Source: Tersicoccus solisilvae (GTDB lineage: Bacteria; Actinomycetota; Actinomycetes; Actinomycetales; Micrococcaceae). From it: DNA of 64,000 bases. Under the pieces are notes generated by a model. The model was not told where the DNA came from. It saw only the letters and a list, made by a program, of their open reading frames with translations, and did no database searches. Every line of letters begins with the position of its first letter. The first letter of the stretch is position 1. Positions 15,370-26,212 of this stretch are shown here, piece after piece. The translations under genes were made by a program, and so were the position numbers. The stretch lies in assembly GCF_014643255.1 (NCBI RefSeq), contig NZ_BMJI01000010.1:31846-95845 (forward strand). The letters are read 5' to 3'.

Positions 15370-17247
15370 TCAGCGGCGCGTGACGGAGAGCAGCTCCTGC
15401 GCCGCGCCGATCACCTGCGCCGCTTCCCGTGACCCGGCCGCGGGCACGTACAGCACCACGGATTCGCCGTACCGGATCTCGACGGGCGTGCGGGCCGTCG
15501 TCCCGCCGGCCAGGGCCGCCAGCTCGGAGCGCAGGGTGATGGTGCCGCCCTTCTCCTTCGGCGCCACCGCCACCGTGTTCCGCAGGGTGCCGATCACCAG
15601 TGCCCCGCCGTCGGAGGTCTGCAGCACGCGGGTCAGGGCGGTGTCCGGGGTGTGCTTCGCGGTGATCCGCGCCCCGGTGTTGGCCTTGACGGCGGCGGCC
15701 TGACCGGCGATCAGCTGGTCGACGAACCGGTTCTTCGCGATCGTGCGGGTGTAGGCGGGACGACCGGCGTCGAGCACGGATGCGAGCGCGGCCAGCGCCG
15801 CCCGCGGCGAGCTGGTCAGGCCGTCCGCTCGGGCCGGATCGAGGGGGCGGGCGGCGGGTCGGTCGGAGCCGGCCTGCGGGAACGTGGTGCCGGGCAGCAG
15901 CCCCACCGCGGAGACGACCCGGTAGTTCTCCCGCGCCGACGACTGCGTCAGGGTGAGGATCTGCGGCACGGTGCTGTCGTCGTCCTTGGTCACCATGACG
16001 ACGGTGCGCGGCCACCCGGTTCCGGTGGTGATCATCTGCGCGAGCACGGGCCCCGCGGCGATGGCGGCGGGCGCGCGGTAGGACGGCGCCGTCGCGCGGA
16101 TCCGGTAGTTGGCGGTGCGCTCCGCGAGGGCCTCCCCGCTCATCCGCGACGTCAGGGCGGCAGCCGAGCGCGCCGCGTCGGCGCGGCCGACCACGTCCGC
16201 GATCGAGCCCATGATGCGGTCCACCTGGGGCGGCTGCAGGGCGAGGGTGGCGTCGGCGGTGGCGGACGCCGGGGCGGTGGCGCCGGGAGTCCCGCTCGGG
16301 GCGGCCGCCGCCGGCCGGGCACCCGAGGTCAGGACGGCACAGGTCAGGACAGCGCAGGTCAGCGCCAGCGCGAGGCCGCCGGGGACCACCGCGCGGCGCA
16401 TCGACCGGGGTCGCGGACGATCGGCCGTGCTGCGCTGTTCGCCCGGCGCGGGGTCGGAGGCGGTACCGCCGGCGCCGGCGGTGCCGTAGTCGGGCCGGTA
16501 GGTGCCGGTCGGGACGGTCGCCGGGCCGGCCGGATCGTTCGTGGTGGTGGGCACGGCGGTCGACCCGGAGCGTGCGGCGCCCGCGACCGCCGGTGCGGCG
16601 TGCCGGCCGTGCCCGCGGCCCGGGCCGGCAGCGGGCCGGCCGCGGCCGGGGGCGCGCCGCCACAGCACCAGCAGCGCGAGGCCGGCGACGAGCGCGACGG
16701 CGCCGAGCACGATCAGCGGCACCGCCCACGGCGTGGACCGGTCGTTCGCCCACGTGAGGGTGACGTCCGACGGGGCGGCCCCGCCGCCGTCGCCGGTCAG
16801 CAGCAGCGACCAGTCCCCGTCCGCGGGAACGGTCCACCGCTGTGTCAGTTCGCCCGTGGCCCGTTGCGCACTGACGAAGAGGTCGGCGTCCACCGGAGTC
16901 GGTACCCGCGCCTCGCCGTCGGTCGTCGTCGTGGCCAGGCCGTCGCCCTGCGCACGCACGGTCGTGTGCGCCGCGGGGCCGACCCACGCGTCGACGTCGG
17001 CGCTGCGGCCCTGGGCCAGGACGAACGCGCCGGCCGCCCTGATCGACACATCGACGTCCCTGCCGGCACCGATGCCGGCGATCCCGGAGTCGAGGACGGT
17101 GACCGGCGCGGAGCCCGACGGCGCGGGAGCCGAGACGGACGTCGTCGCCGGCGGCAGCCACCAGGTGCGCATCCCGATGCCCGCCAGCAGGGCCACGAGC
17201 CCGACCGCCAGGAGCGCCATCGCGCCGATTCGTCGGACCCTCGTCAT
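15370..17247 (-). CDS. Membrane-anchored extracellular protein of unknown function
   Basis: 625 residues from the ATG at 17247 (GGGAGA about 10 nt upstream; an in-frame GTG at 17265 is an alternative). It has an N-terminal hydrophobic helix (IGAMALLAVGLVALLAGIGM), an extracellular beta-rich domain, a second helix WAVPLIVLGAVALVAGLALLV near 200, a Pro/Thr/Gly-rich cytoplasmic loop, a third hydrophobic segment near 300 that reads like an internal signal (GGLALALTCAVLTCAVLT), and a C-terminal 300-residue domain. I do not recognise the family; no catalytic motif is visible. The topology suggests a surface or secreted lipoprotein-like role. It is monocistronic and divergent from the AI-2E-type transporter gene. 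Confidence 0.75.
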   Translation of the reverse strand: MTRVRRIGAMALLAVGLVALLAGIGMRTWWLPPATTSVSAPAPSGSAPVTVLDSGIAGIGAGRDVDVSIRAAGAFVLAQGRSADVDAWVGPAAHTTVRAQGDGLATTTTDGEARVPTPVDADLFVSAQRATGELTQRWTVPADGDWSLLLTGDGGGAAPSDVTLTWANDRSTPWAVPLIVLGAVALVAGLALLVLWRRAPGRGRPAAGPGRGHGRHAAPAVAGAARSGSTAVPTTTNDPAGPATVPTGTYRPDYGTAGAGGTASDPAPGEQRSTADRPRPRSMRRAVVPGGLALALTCAVLTCAVLTSGARPAAAAPSGTPGATAPASATADATLALQPPQVDRIMGSIADVVGRADAARSAAALTSRMSGEALAERTANYRIRATAPSYRAPAAIAAGPVLAQMITTGTGWPRTVVMVTKDDDSTVPQILTLTQSSARENYRVVSAVGLLPGTTFPQAGSDRPAARPLDPARADGLTSSPRAALAALASVLDAGRPAYTRTIAKNRFVDQLIAGQAAAVKANTGARITAKHTPDTALTRVLQTSDGGALVIGTLRNTVAVAPKEKGGTITLRSELAALAGGTTARTPVEIRYGESVVLYVPAAGSREAAQVIGAAQELLSVTRR

Positions 17248-17491
17248 CGGCACGGCATCTCCCACGTCGGTTCTCGTCCTCGGTCCGGCCGGTCACCGGC
17301 GGGGGAATCGCCGCGCACCGCGCGTGTCCCACGCCCGGAACGGCCGGTCAATGGTAACCATCTCGTTGTCGGGGCCTCCAAACTCGCGACCCTCGACTGG
17401 ACCGGGCACCCGGACACCAAGCACACTGAGCACTGGCGTGCACCACGATCCCGCGGTGCACGACGACGACGATGGACGAGAGGGTGCGCCG
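17248..17491. other. Divergent intergenic region
   Basis: 244 bp between two divergent genes. It holds a short perfect palindrome ATGGTAACCAT (17351-17361) in the only AT-richer patch, a candidate operator or promoter core. No small gene is convincing. Confidence 0.4.
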
Positions 17492-18781
17492 GTGGACACG
17501 GAATCGGACCGACCGGACGAGGAGCCGCGCCTGTCCCCGCCCCCGGCCGGCCCGGCGACGGGACCCCGGCCGCCCTGGTGGCGCCGCGCGGCGCGCCGCG
17601 TCATCAGGCCGATCCCCGGCGCGCAGCCCCGGCGCCGGTTCGACCTCCCCCCGGAGGTGGAGGCGGTCAAGCACCACTACTTCGACGCCGACGGCAACGA
17701 GGTCAACGCCGAGGACCTGGCGTACGGCCCTCCGGGACCGATCGGAACGGGGCGCAGTCCCCTGTACTGGGGTTTCCTCGGCACGGTCGGCGTCGGCATC
17801 GCACTCGGCCTCTACTACGTCGTCACGTCGAACAGCCAGCTGCTGCTGTGGATCGCGGCCGCGCTGTTCATCTCGCTCGGTCTTGAGCCCGTCGTCCGCT
17901 GGCTGGAGAAGCACGGGGTCCCGCGGCCGCTCGGCATCATCGGCGTCCTGCTCGTGCTCGCCGGCGGCGTCGCGATCTTCATCGCGACCCTGATCCCGAC
18001 CATCGTGGACCAGACCAGCCAGCTGGTGCAGGCCGCGCCGGGGTTCGTCCAGGACTTCCTCGACTCGGACCTTTTCCACCAGGTGGACGGTCAGCTGAAC
18101 GTCCGTTCCTGGGTCGAGACCGAGGCGACGAAGTTCTTCTCCAACTCCTCGGCCGTCGGTTCGGTGGCCGGCGGGGTGCTCGGCATCGGCACGGCGATCG
18201 TCAACTCCCTGTTCGGGACCCTGATCGTGCTCGTGCTGACCCTGTACTTCCTCGCCTCCATGCCGGCGATGAAGCGCTGGGCGTACCGGTTGGCGCCGCG
18301 CTCCCGCCGCACCCGCGTCGAGACGCTCGGCGAGGCGATCACCGACGGCGTCGGCAACTACGTGATCGGGCAGGCCGTCGTCGCGCTGCTCAACGCCGCG
18401 TTCGCATTCATCGTGATGTCGATCGTCGGCGTCCCGTTTTCGGTGCTGCTCACGTTCCTGGTCGCCCTGCTCGCGTTCATCCCCCTGGTCGGCGGGATGA
18501 TCGCCGGGGTGCTGGTGTCCCTGATCGCGCTGACCGCCGGCTGGCAGACGGCCGTGGCGTTCGCGATCTGCTACTTCGCCTACCTGCAGTTCGAGGCGTA
18601 CTTCGTCTCGCCGCGCATCATGCAGCGGGCCGTCGCGGTGCCGGGCGCGGTCGCGGTGATCGCCGTGATCGCCGGCGGCTCACTCCTGGGTGTGCTCGGC
18701 GCGCTGATGGCGATTCCGACGGCGGCCGCGGTCCTGCTGCTCGTGCGGGAGGTCTTCATCGCCCGGCAGGACCGGCTGTGA
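17492..18781 (+). CDS. AI-2E family transporter
   Basis: 429 residues from GTG 17492, which has GAGAGGG 7 nt upstream (GTG codons at 17438 and 17456 are alternatives). A 75-residue hydrophilic N-terminus is followed by seven to eight membrane helices with the family's features: an early pair (YWGFLGTVGVGIALGLYYVV, LLLWIAAALFISLGLEPVV), a long extracellular segment, then LTFLVALLAFIPLVGGMIAGV and the terminal GALMAIPTAAAVLLLVREV. Members include the AI-2 exporter TqsA and sodium/proton antiporters, so the actual substrate is uncertain. Confidence 0.88.
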   Translation: MDTESDRPDEEPRLSPPPAGPATGPRPPWWRRAARRVIRPIPGAQPRRRFDLPPEVEAVKHHYFDADGNEVNAEDLAYGPPGPIGTGRSPLYWGFLGTVGVGIALGLYYVVTSNSQLLLWIAAALFISLGLEPVVRWLEKHGVPRPLGIIGVLLVLAGGVAIFIATLIPTIVDQTSQLVQAAPGFVQDFLDSDLFHQVDGQLNVRSWVETEATKFFSNSSAVGSVAGGVLGIGTAIVNSLFGTLIVLVLTLYFLASMPAMKRWAYRLAPRSRRTRVETLGEAITDGVGNYVIGQAVVALLNAAFAFIVMSIVGVPFSVLLTFLVALLAFIPLVGGMIAGVLVSLIALTAGWQTAVAFAICYFAYLQFEAYFVSPRIMQRAVAVPGAVAVIAVIAGGSLLGVLGALMAIPTAAAVLLLVREVFIARQDRL

Positions 18782-18810
18782 GGCCGTCCGGCTGACCGCC
18801 CGGCGGGATA

Positions 18811-19605
18811 TCAGTCGGCCGCGGTGGCAACCGGCCCGTCGAACGTGGCCGGCAGGGTCACGGTCCCGGGGCCGCGGACGACGTCGACGATCTCCTGCAG
18901 CGCCCGGCCGACGTACTTCTCCCCCACCCACAGGTGCTTGGCGCCGTCGACGCCGGTCAGCTCGCACTGCGGCACGGCCGCGAAACGCTCGGTGGCCTCG
19001 GCCGGCCGGAGGAAGTCGTCGTGCTCGGGCACGAGTACCCGCAACGGCTTGCCCGACGCGCGCCAGGCCGCCAGGTCGGCGTCGCCGGCGCGGCGCAGCG
19101 GCGGGGACAGCAGGATGGCGCCCTCGATCCGGTCGGCCACCGGCGGGACCGCCCCGTGCTTGAGCGCCAGCTCCGTGCCGAAGGACCAGCCGACCAGCCA
19201 GCGGGCGGGCAGCCCGCGCTCGACGGCGAACGCGGTGGCGGCATCGACGTCGGCCCGCTCCGCCTCCCCGTCGCCGAATTCGCCCTCGCTGCAGCCGCGC
19301 GGGGAGCAGGTGCCCCGGGTGTTGAACCGCAGCACGGCCAGGTCCGCGAGCGCCGGCAGCCGGTAGGACGCCTTGCGGAACACGTGCGAATCCATGAAGC
19401 CGCCCGCCGTGGGCAGCGGGTGCAGGGTGACGAGGGTGGCCACCGGGTCCCGGTCGGCCGGCAGTGCGAGCTCCCCGACCAGGGTCAGCCCGTCGGAGGT
19501 GTGCAGCTCGATGTTCTCCCGCCGGGCGGGCAGCACCGTCGCGGCCCGGATCGGAGCCGGCTCGTCGGCGGCGCGGAAGTCGAAGGTCGGGGCGGCGGAG
19601 GTCAT
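18811..19605 (-). CDS. Alpha/beta hydrolase
   Basis: 264 residues from ATG 19605. The nucleophile elbow is WLVGWSFGTEL with Ser141. The oxyanion region HPLPTAGGF and a late catalytic His in GAKHLWVGEKY complete the fold seen in the small DLH/YfhR-type hydrolases. The first 30 residues lead into TSDGLTLVGELALP, the usual first strand pair. Substrate unknown. A TACACT box lies exactly 6 nt before the ATG. It is convergent with the AI-2E-type transporter gene, 29 bp away. Confidence 0.85.
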   Translation of the reverse strand: MTSAAPTFDFRAADEPAPIRAATVLPARRENIELHTSDGLTLVGELALPADRDPVATLVTLHPLPTAGGFMDSHVFRKASYRLPALADLAVLRFNTRGTCSPRGCSEGEFGDGEAERADVDAATAFAVERGLPARWLVGWSFGTELALKHGAVPPVADRIEGAILLSPPLRRAGDADLAAWRASGKPLRVLVPEHDDFLRPAEATERFAAVPQCELTGVDGAKHLWVGEKYVGRALQEIVDVVRGPGTVTLPATFDGPVATAAD

Positions 19606-19611
19606 CCGGTC

Positions 19612-19617
19612 AGTGTA
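19612..19617 (-). promoter_or_regulatory. Leaderless-type -10 box of hydrolase gene
   Basis: TACACT on the minus strand, 6 nt before the ATG at 19605. Confidence 0.6.
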
Positions 19618-19655
19618 TCGACGGTCGACGGTCGCTCCGGCGAGGGTGGGCGCGC

Positions 19656-19976
19656 TCAGCGGAACGCGCGCCAGCAGCGCTCGTGCCAGTGCCGCCGATC
19701 GGCCGCGGCCGCCTCGTCGCCCATGATCCAGTCGGCCCGCCAGGCCACCACGTGCGCCGTGCCGGGCAGCACGGCGTTGCCGCACCCGGGACACACGTAG
19801 CTCTTGACGGCACGCTGGGCGCTGACGGGCGCGACGACGAACTCGCCGCGTCGGGTGCTCTCCGTGCGGCGGATCCCGCCGAGCAGGTTCTCGACGTCGC
19901 GCGGCTCCGGTGCCGGGCGTCGCCCGCGCCGCACCGAGGGCCGCGACGGGCGGGAGGGACGGTTGGAGCGGGGCAC
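19656..19976 (-). CDS. Small zinc-ribbon protein divergent from nucS
   Basis: 106 residues from GTG 19976. A basic Ser/Arg/Pro-rich N-terminal 30 residues precede a compact domain with YVCPGCGNAVLPGTAHVV and, 20 residues later, HWHERCWRAFR. The CxxC plus HxxxC set could hold one zinc ion. I recognise this only as a conserved actinobacterial hypothetical protein; its function is unknown. It starts 33 bp from the divergent nucS start, so the two promoters must overlap; a weak CAGAAT box lies 6 nt before its GTG. Confidence 0.8.
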   Translation of the reverse strand: MPRSNRPSRPSRPSVRRGRRPAPEPRDVENLLGGIRRTESTRRGEFVVAPVSAQRAVKSYVCPGCGNAVLPGTAHVVAWRADWIMGDEAAAADRRHWHERCWRAFR

Positions 19977-19997
19977 GCTCCCATTCTGCCCGGCCGG

Positions 19998-20003
19998 TAG
20001 AGT
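19998..20003 (+). promoter_or_regulatory. Leaderless-type -10 box of nucS
   Basis: TAGAGT, 6 nt before the GTG at 20010. The candidate -10 of the divergent zinc-ribbon gene (19983-19988) is only 9 bp away. Confidence 0.6.
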
Positions 20004-20009
20004 CGAACG

Positions 20010-20705
20010 GTGCGTCTGACCATTGCCCGCTGTTCCGTCGACTACGTCGGGAGGCTGCGCGCCCACCTGCCGCTGGCCACCCGGCTGCTCCTGGTCAAGG
20101 CCGACGGCTCGGTGCTGGTGCACTCCGACGGTGGCTCCTACAAGCCGCTGAACTGGATGAGCCCGCCGGCCACCCTGCGCATCAGCGAGCCGGACGAGGA
20201 AGCCGCCGCCGCCGGCGCCGTCAGCATCTGGACCGTGCAGCACGCCAAGACCGACGACCGGCTCGTCATCACCATCGAGGAGATCCTGCACGAGAGCAGT
20301 CACGACCTCGGCGTCGACCCCGGGCTGATCAAGGACGGCGTCGAGGCGGATCTGCAGCGCCTGCTGGCCGACCAGATCCACACCATCGGCGCGGGCTGGT
20401 CGGTGGTCCGCCGGGAGTACCCGACGGCGATCGGTCCGGTCGACATCCTCGTCCGCGACGCCGACGGGGGCACCGTCGCGATCGAGATCAAGCGGCGCGG
20501 CGACATCGACGGCGTCGAACAGCTCACGCGGTACCTCGAGTTGCTCAACCGGGACCCGCTGCTGGCCCCGGTGCGCGGCGTCTTCGCGGCGCAGCAGATC
20601 AAGCCGCAGGCACGGGTGCTGGCGACCGATCGCGGCATCGACTGCGTGACCCTGGACTACGACGCGCTGCGCGGGGTCGACGACGCGCACACCCGCCTGT
20701 TCTGA
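20010..20705 (+). CDS. nucS: Mismatch-specific endonuclease NucS (EndoMS)
   Basis: 231 residues from GTG 20010. This is the non-canonical mismatch-repair enzyme of actinobacteria and archaea that cuts both strands at G-T, G-G and T-T mismatches. Features seen are the N-terminal dimerisation/DNA-binding domain ([11 protein letters not shown], then [25 protein letters not shown]) and a RecB-like nuclease core with [21 protein letters not shown] (the catalytic Asp and Glu-x-Lys) and the QLTRYLELL helix. The C-terminus is AHTRLF, a likely beta-clamp-binding tail. Family length is typical. Confidence 0.95.
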   Translation: MRLTIARCSVDYVGRLRAHLPLATRLLLVKADGSVLVHSDGGSYKPLNWMSPPATLRISEPDEEAAAAGAVSIWTVQHAKTDDRLVITIEEILHESSHDLGVDPGLIKDGVEADLQRLLADQIHTIGAGWSVVRREYPTAIGPVDILVRDADGGTVAIEIKRRGDIDGVEQLTRYLELLNRDPLLAPVRGVFAAQQIKPQARVLATDRGIDCVTLDYDALRGVDDAHTRLF

Positions 20706-20946
20706 GGTCCGGCGCCGCCGTCGAGGTCCCTGTCACGTCGCGGCACCGGAGCCTGACACCGCGTTGACCCGGCCCTTCCCATGTGTTTTGCTTGTGGTGT
20801 CTTTGTGGTTGGATTTTCCGCTCGCAAGGCCGTTGCGAGCGATGATCCGCAACTGAGCCCTCCGGGTTCCGTGCGTCTCCTCGTCAGTAACGACGACCGG
20901 TACGAGGTGTGCCGGTCTTCACCGCACCATCATGAGGAGAAATTCG
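20706..20946. other. Promoter and leader of cold-shock gene
   Basis: A 241-bp gap with a T-rich, GC-poor patch at 20775-20815 that is unusual for this DNA and is the likely promoter, followed by a structured leader of about 120 nt before the cold-shock gene. No ORF is credible. Confidence 0.5.
20819..20841 (+). promoter_or_regulatory. Hairpin in leader of cold-shock gene
   Basis: CGCTCGCAA (20819-20827) pairs perfectly with TTGCGAGCG (20833-20841) around a 5-nt loop. It lies just after the T-rich promoter patch, so it would form at or near the 5' end of the transcript. Leader structures commonly control csp expression by temperature; this one is inference. Confidence 0.45.
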
Positions 20947-21150
20947 ATGGCACAGGGAACCGTCAAGTGGTTCAACGCTGAAAAGGGCTTCGGGTTCATC
21001 ACCCCGGACGACTCCGACGGCGACGTGTTCGTCCACTACTCGGAGATCCAGACGAACGGCTTCCGCACCCTGGACGAGAACCAGCGCGTGTCCTTCGAGA
21101 TCGGTCAGGGCCAGAAGGGCCCGCAGGCCACCGGCGTCACCGTCATCTGA
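20947..21150 (+). CDS. Cold-shock protein (CspA family)
   Basis: A 67-residue single cold-shock domain. RNP1 (KGFGFITP) and RNP2 (DVFVHYSE) are intact after the hallmark start [14 protein letters not shown]. Such proteins bind single-stranded RNA and DNA and keep mRNA unfolded. The ATG at 20947 has GAGGAG 8 nt upstream. The gene stands alone between nucS and the DUF2550 gene, with a T-rich promoter, a leader hairpin and a strong terminator, as expected for a highly expressed gene. Confidence 0.96.
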   Translation: MAQGTVKWFNAEKGFGFITPDDSDGDVFVHYSEIQTNGFRTLDENQRVSFEIGQGQKGPQATGVTVI

Positions 21151-21166
21151 TCTCGGCGTCACTGCG

Positions 21167-21203
21167 AGAAGGCCCCCGGCAGCACGGCTGCCGGGGGCCT
21201 TCT
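21167..21203 (+). terminator. Intrinsic terminator of cold-shock gene
   Basis: A perfect 17-bp stem (21167-21183 with 21187-21203) with a 3-nt loop, ending in TTCTTCG. It starts 16 bp after the stop and can act on both strands, serving the convergent DUF2550/ATP synthase transcript too. Confidence 0.85.
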
Positions 21204-21264
21204 TCGTCCGTCCCCGGCCCGGGAGGACGCTGGGCGTGAACGGCCGCGCCGTCGTGGGAAGGCG

Positions 21265-21696
21265 TCAGTGCCAATTGCCGACGCGCCGGGACGGGCCGGC
21301 CTCGACCCACGAGGAGAGCCCCGCCCACGCGTCGCGGGACAGGGCGATGAGGGTCTGGGCGCCGTCGTGCTCGACCACGCCGATCACGGCGCCGGGCTGG
21401 ATGCGGCGCCGTTCGGCCTCGGTCGGTTCCCGCCAGCCGATGAGGTCGAGACGGGGCCGGCAGTACTCCTCCACCGGGACCGGGCTGACGGAGAAGGTGC
21501 GCAGCCACTCCAGGGAGTTGTCCTTATAACGGCAGACGCCCAGCTGCCACCGCCCGGAGGGGCGGCGCAGCGAGGCGTCGAACGTTCCGTAGGCGGAACG
21601 CAGCTGATGGCGGCGGAGCAGCCCCGCCGCCACCAGGCCGAAGCAGGCGAGCACGATCACCACGAGCACGATGACCGCGACGACGCCTGCGTTCAT
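21265..21696 (-). CDS. DUF2550 membrane protein
   Basis: 143 residues with one N-terminal membrane helix (VVAVIVLVVIVLACFGLVAAGLL) followed by a basic and then beta-rich cytoplasmic domain. The conserved core includes WQLGVCRYKDNSLEWLRTFS. The DUF2550 family is actinobacterial, of unknown function, and regularly placed after atpC, as here with a gap of only 7 bp. It is therefore probably the last gene of the ATP synthase transcript. Confidence 0.88.
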   Translation of the reverse strand: MNAGVVAVIVLVVIVLACFGLVAAGLLRRHQLRSAYGTFDASLRRPSGRWQLGVCRYKDNSLEWLRTFSVSPVPVEEYCRPRLDLIGWREPTEAERRRIQPGAVIGVVEHDGAQTLIALSRDAWAGLSSWVEAGPSRRVGNWH

Positions 21697-21703
21697 ACGG
21701 CTC

Positions 21704-22000
21704 TCAGCGGCTCCCGGCCCCGGCGCCGTCGGCCACCGTGGCGTCGTCCGCCACGATCACCACACGGTCGTGGTCCACGGAGAAGAAGCCCTGGGACACC
21801 TGCACCCGCACGCGGGAGCCGGTGACCGGTTCGATCGCCACCTCACCCTCGGCGAGCAGGGCCAGCACGGGCGTGTGGCCGGGCATGATGCCGATGTCGC
21901 CGTCGGTGGTGCGCGCCTTGACCATGCGCGCGCCCCCGGACCAGATGAAGCGGTCCGAGGCGACGACCTCGACCTCGAGTTCGGACGCGGAATCAGCCAT
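21704..22000 (-). CDS. atpC: F1 ATP synthase epsilon subunit, short form
   Basis: 98 residues. The N-terminal beta-sandwich is complete (LEVEVVASDRFIWSGGARMV, then GDIGIMPGHTPVLALLAEG). The usual C-terminal helical hairpin is absent: after VDHDRVVIVADDATVAD the protein ends in a short Gly/Ala tail. Common epsilon subunits are 120-140 residues, and the missing hairpin is the part that inhibits ATP hydrolysis. It follows atpD by 2 bp. Confidence 0.93.
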   Translation of the reverse strand: MADSASELEVEVVASDRFIWSGGARMVKARTTDGDIGIMPGHTPVLALLAEGEVAIEPVTGSRVRVQVSQGFFSVDHDRVVIVADDATVADGAGAGSR

Positions 22001-22002
22001 GG

Positions 22003-24403
<2,401 letters not shown>

Positions 24404-24476
24404 CGGGTGTTTCCTTTCGTGAGGCGGTCGAACCGGGCCGACGGGGTGCGGGCCAGCCGCACCCCGTCGGTCGAGC

Positions 24477-26111
24477 TCAGTGCGCCTGCTTGACGATCCG
24501 CTCCTGGTTGATGTCCTCGGCGTCGATCGCCTCGTTCTGCTCGGAACCGGCGTGGCCGTAGGCCGACTCCTGCCCCAGGAAGCCCTTCTTGAACTCGGTG
24601 AGCTCGGACTCCAGCGCAGCGACCGTCTCGTCCTCGAGCTTGCCGGTCTGGGCCAGCGTCGTCAGGGCGATGTCCTTGCGGCGCAGGTGGTCGAGGAACT
24701 CCCGCTCGAACCGGCCGATCTCGTTGACGGGGACGTCGTCGAGGTGACCGTTGGTGCCGGCCCAGATCGAGACGACCTGCTCCTCCACCGGGAACGGCGA
24801 GTACTGCTTCTGCTTGAGCAGCTCCATCAGCCGGGCGCCACGGGTCAGCTGCTGCTGGGACGCGGCGTCCAGGTCCGAGGCGAACATGGCGAACGCCTGC
24901 ATGTCGCGGTACTGGGCCAGGTCCAGTTTCAGCGTGCCGGAGACCTTCTTCATCGACTTCACCTGCGCGGCGCCACCGACGCGGGACACCGAGATGCCCA
25001 CGTCCACGGCCGGGCGCTGGTTGGCGTTGAACAGGTCCGACTGCAGGAAGATCTGGCCGTCGGTGATGGAGATGACGTTGGTCGGGATGTACGCCGAGAC
25101 GTCGTTCGCCTTCGTCTCGATGATCGGCAGGCCGGTCATCGAGCCCGCGCCCAGGTCGTCCGAGAGCTTCGCACAACGCTCGAGCAGCCGGGAGTGCAGG
25201 TAGAACACGTCGCCCGGGTAGGCCTCGCGTCCCGGCGGGCGCCGCAGCAGCAGCGACACGGCGCGGTACGCCTCGGCCTGCTTGGACAGGTCGTCGAACA
25301 CGATGAGCACGTGCTTGCCGCCGTACATCCAGTGCTGGCCGATGGCCGAGCCGGCGTAGGGGGCCAGGTACTTGAAGCCGGCGGGGTCGGAAGCCGGGGA
25401 GGCCACGATGGTGGTGTACTCCAGCGCGCCGTTGTCCTCGAGGGTCTGCCGGACGGCGGCGATGGTGGAGGCCTTCTGGCCGATCGCGACGTACACGCAG
25501 CGCACCTGCTTCTGCACGTCGCCCGACGCCCAGTTCTCGCGCTGGTTCAGGATGGCGTCGACCGCGATGGCGGTCTTGCCGGTCTGCCGGTCGCCGATGA
25601 TCAACTGCCGCTGGCCGCGGCCGATCGGGATCATCGCGTCGATGGCCTTCAGGCCGGTCTGCAGCGGCTCGTGCACCGACTTGCGGGCGGTCACGCCGGG
25701 GGCTTGGGCCTCCAGCGGACGCCGGCCCTCGGCCTTGATCTCGCCGAGGTCGTCGATCGGGTGGCCGAGCGGGTCGACCACGCGGCCGAGGTACGCGTCC
25801 CCGACCGGCACCGAGAGGACCTCGCCGGTGCGGTGCACCTCCTGGCCCTCCTCGATCCCGGTGAAGTCGCCGAGCACGACGACGCCGATCTCCCGGACGT
25901 CGAGGTTCAGGGCCAGGCCCAGCGTGCCGTCCTCGAACCGCAGCAACTCGTTCGCCATCGCCGAGGGCAGTCCCTCGACCCGGGCGATGCCGTCGCTCGC
26001 GGTGGTGACGCGGCCCACCTCGACACGCTCGGCGTTGCCGGGCTCGTAGGATGCCGCGAATTCATTCAACGCGTCCCGGACTTCGTCGGCGTTGATGGTC
26101 AATTCGGCCAT
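24477..26111 (-). CDS. atpA: F1 ATP synthase alpha subunit
   Basis: 544 residues. It is the regulatory nucleotide-binding subunit, with Walker A GDRQTGKT at 173-180 and the conserved [21 protein letters not shown] stretch, split here only for length. The C-terminal 40 residues ([12 protein letters not shown] and following) extend a little beyond the common core, as in other actinobacteria. The ATG at 26111 has a GGAGAG site upstream. It follows atpH by about 100 bp. Confidence 0.98.
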   Translation of the reverse strand: MAELTINADEVRDALNEFAASYEPGNAERVEVGRVTTASDGIARVEGLPSAMANELLRFEDGTLGLALNLDVREIGVVVLGDFTGIEEGQEVHRTGEVLSVPVGDAYLGRVVDPLGHPIDDLGEIKAEGRRPLEAQAPGVTARKSVHEPLQTGLKAIDAMIPIGRGQRQLIIGDRQTGKTAIAVDAILNQRENWASGDVQKQVRCVYVAIGQKASTIAAVRQTLEDNGALEYTTIVASPASDPAGFKYLAPYAGSAIGQHWMYGGKHVLIVFDDLSKQAEAYRAVSLLLRRPPGREAYPGDVFYLHSRLLERCAKLSDDLGAGSMTGLPIIETKANDVSAYIPTNVISITDGQIFLQSDLFNANQRPAVDVGISVSRVGGAAQVKSMKKVSGTLKLDLAQYRDMQAFAMFASDLDAASQQQLTRGARLMELLKQKQYSPFPVEEQVVSIWAGTNGHLDDVPVNEIGRFEREFLDHLRRKDIALTTLAQTGKLEDETVAALESELTEFKKGFLGQESAYGHAGSEQNEAIDAEDINQERIVKQAH

Positions 26112-26212
26112 CGTCAGTCCCTACTCTCCTGTAGTCGTGCCCACCGGGCGTCGTGCGCGGTGAGCGGTGGTTGTCGCTGGGCGAAGCGCTGCGCTCCGCG
26201 AACGGATGGGGT

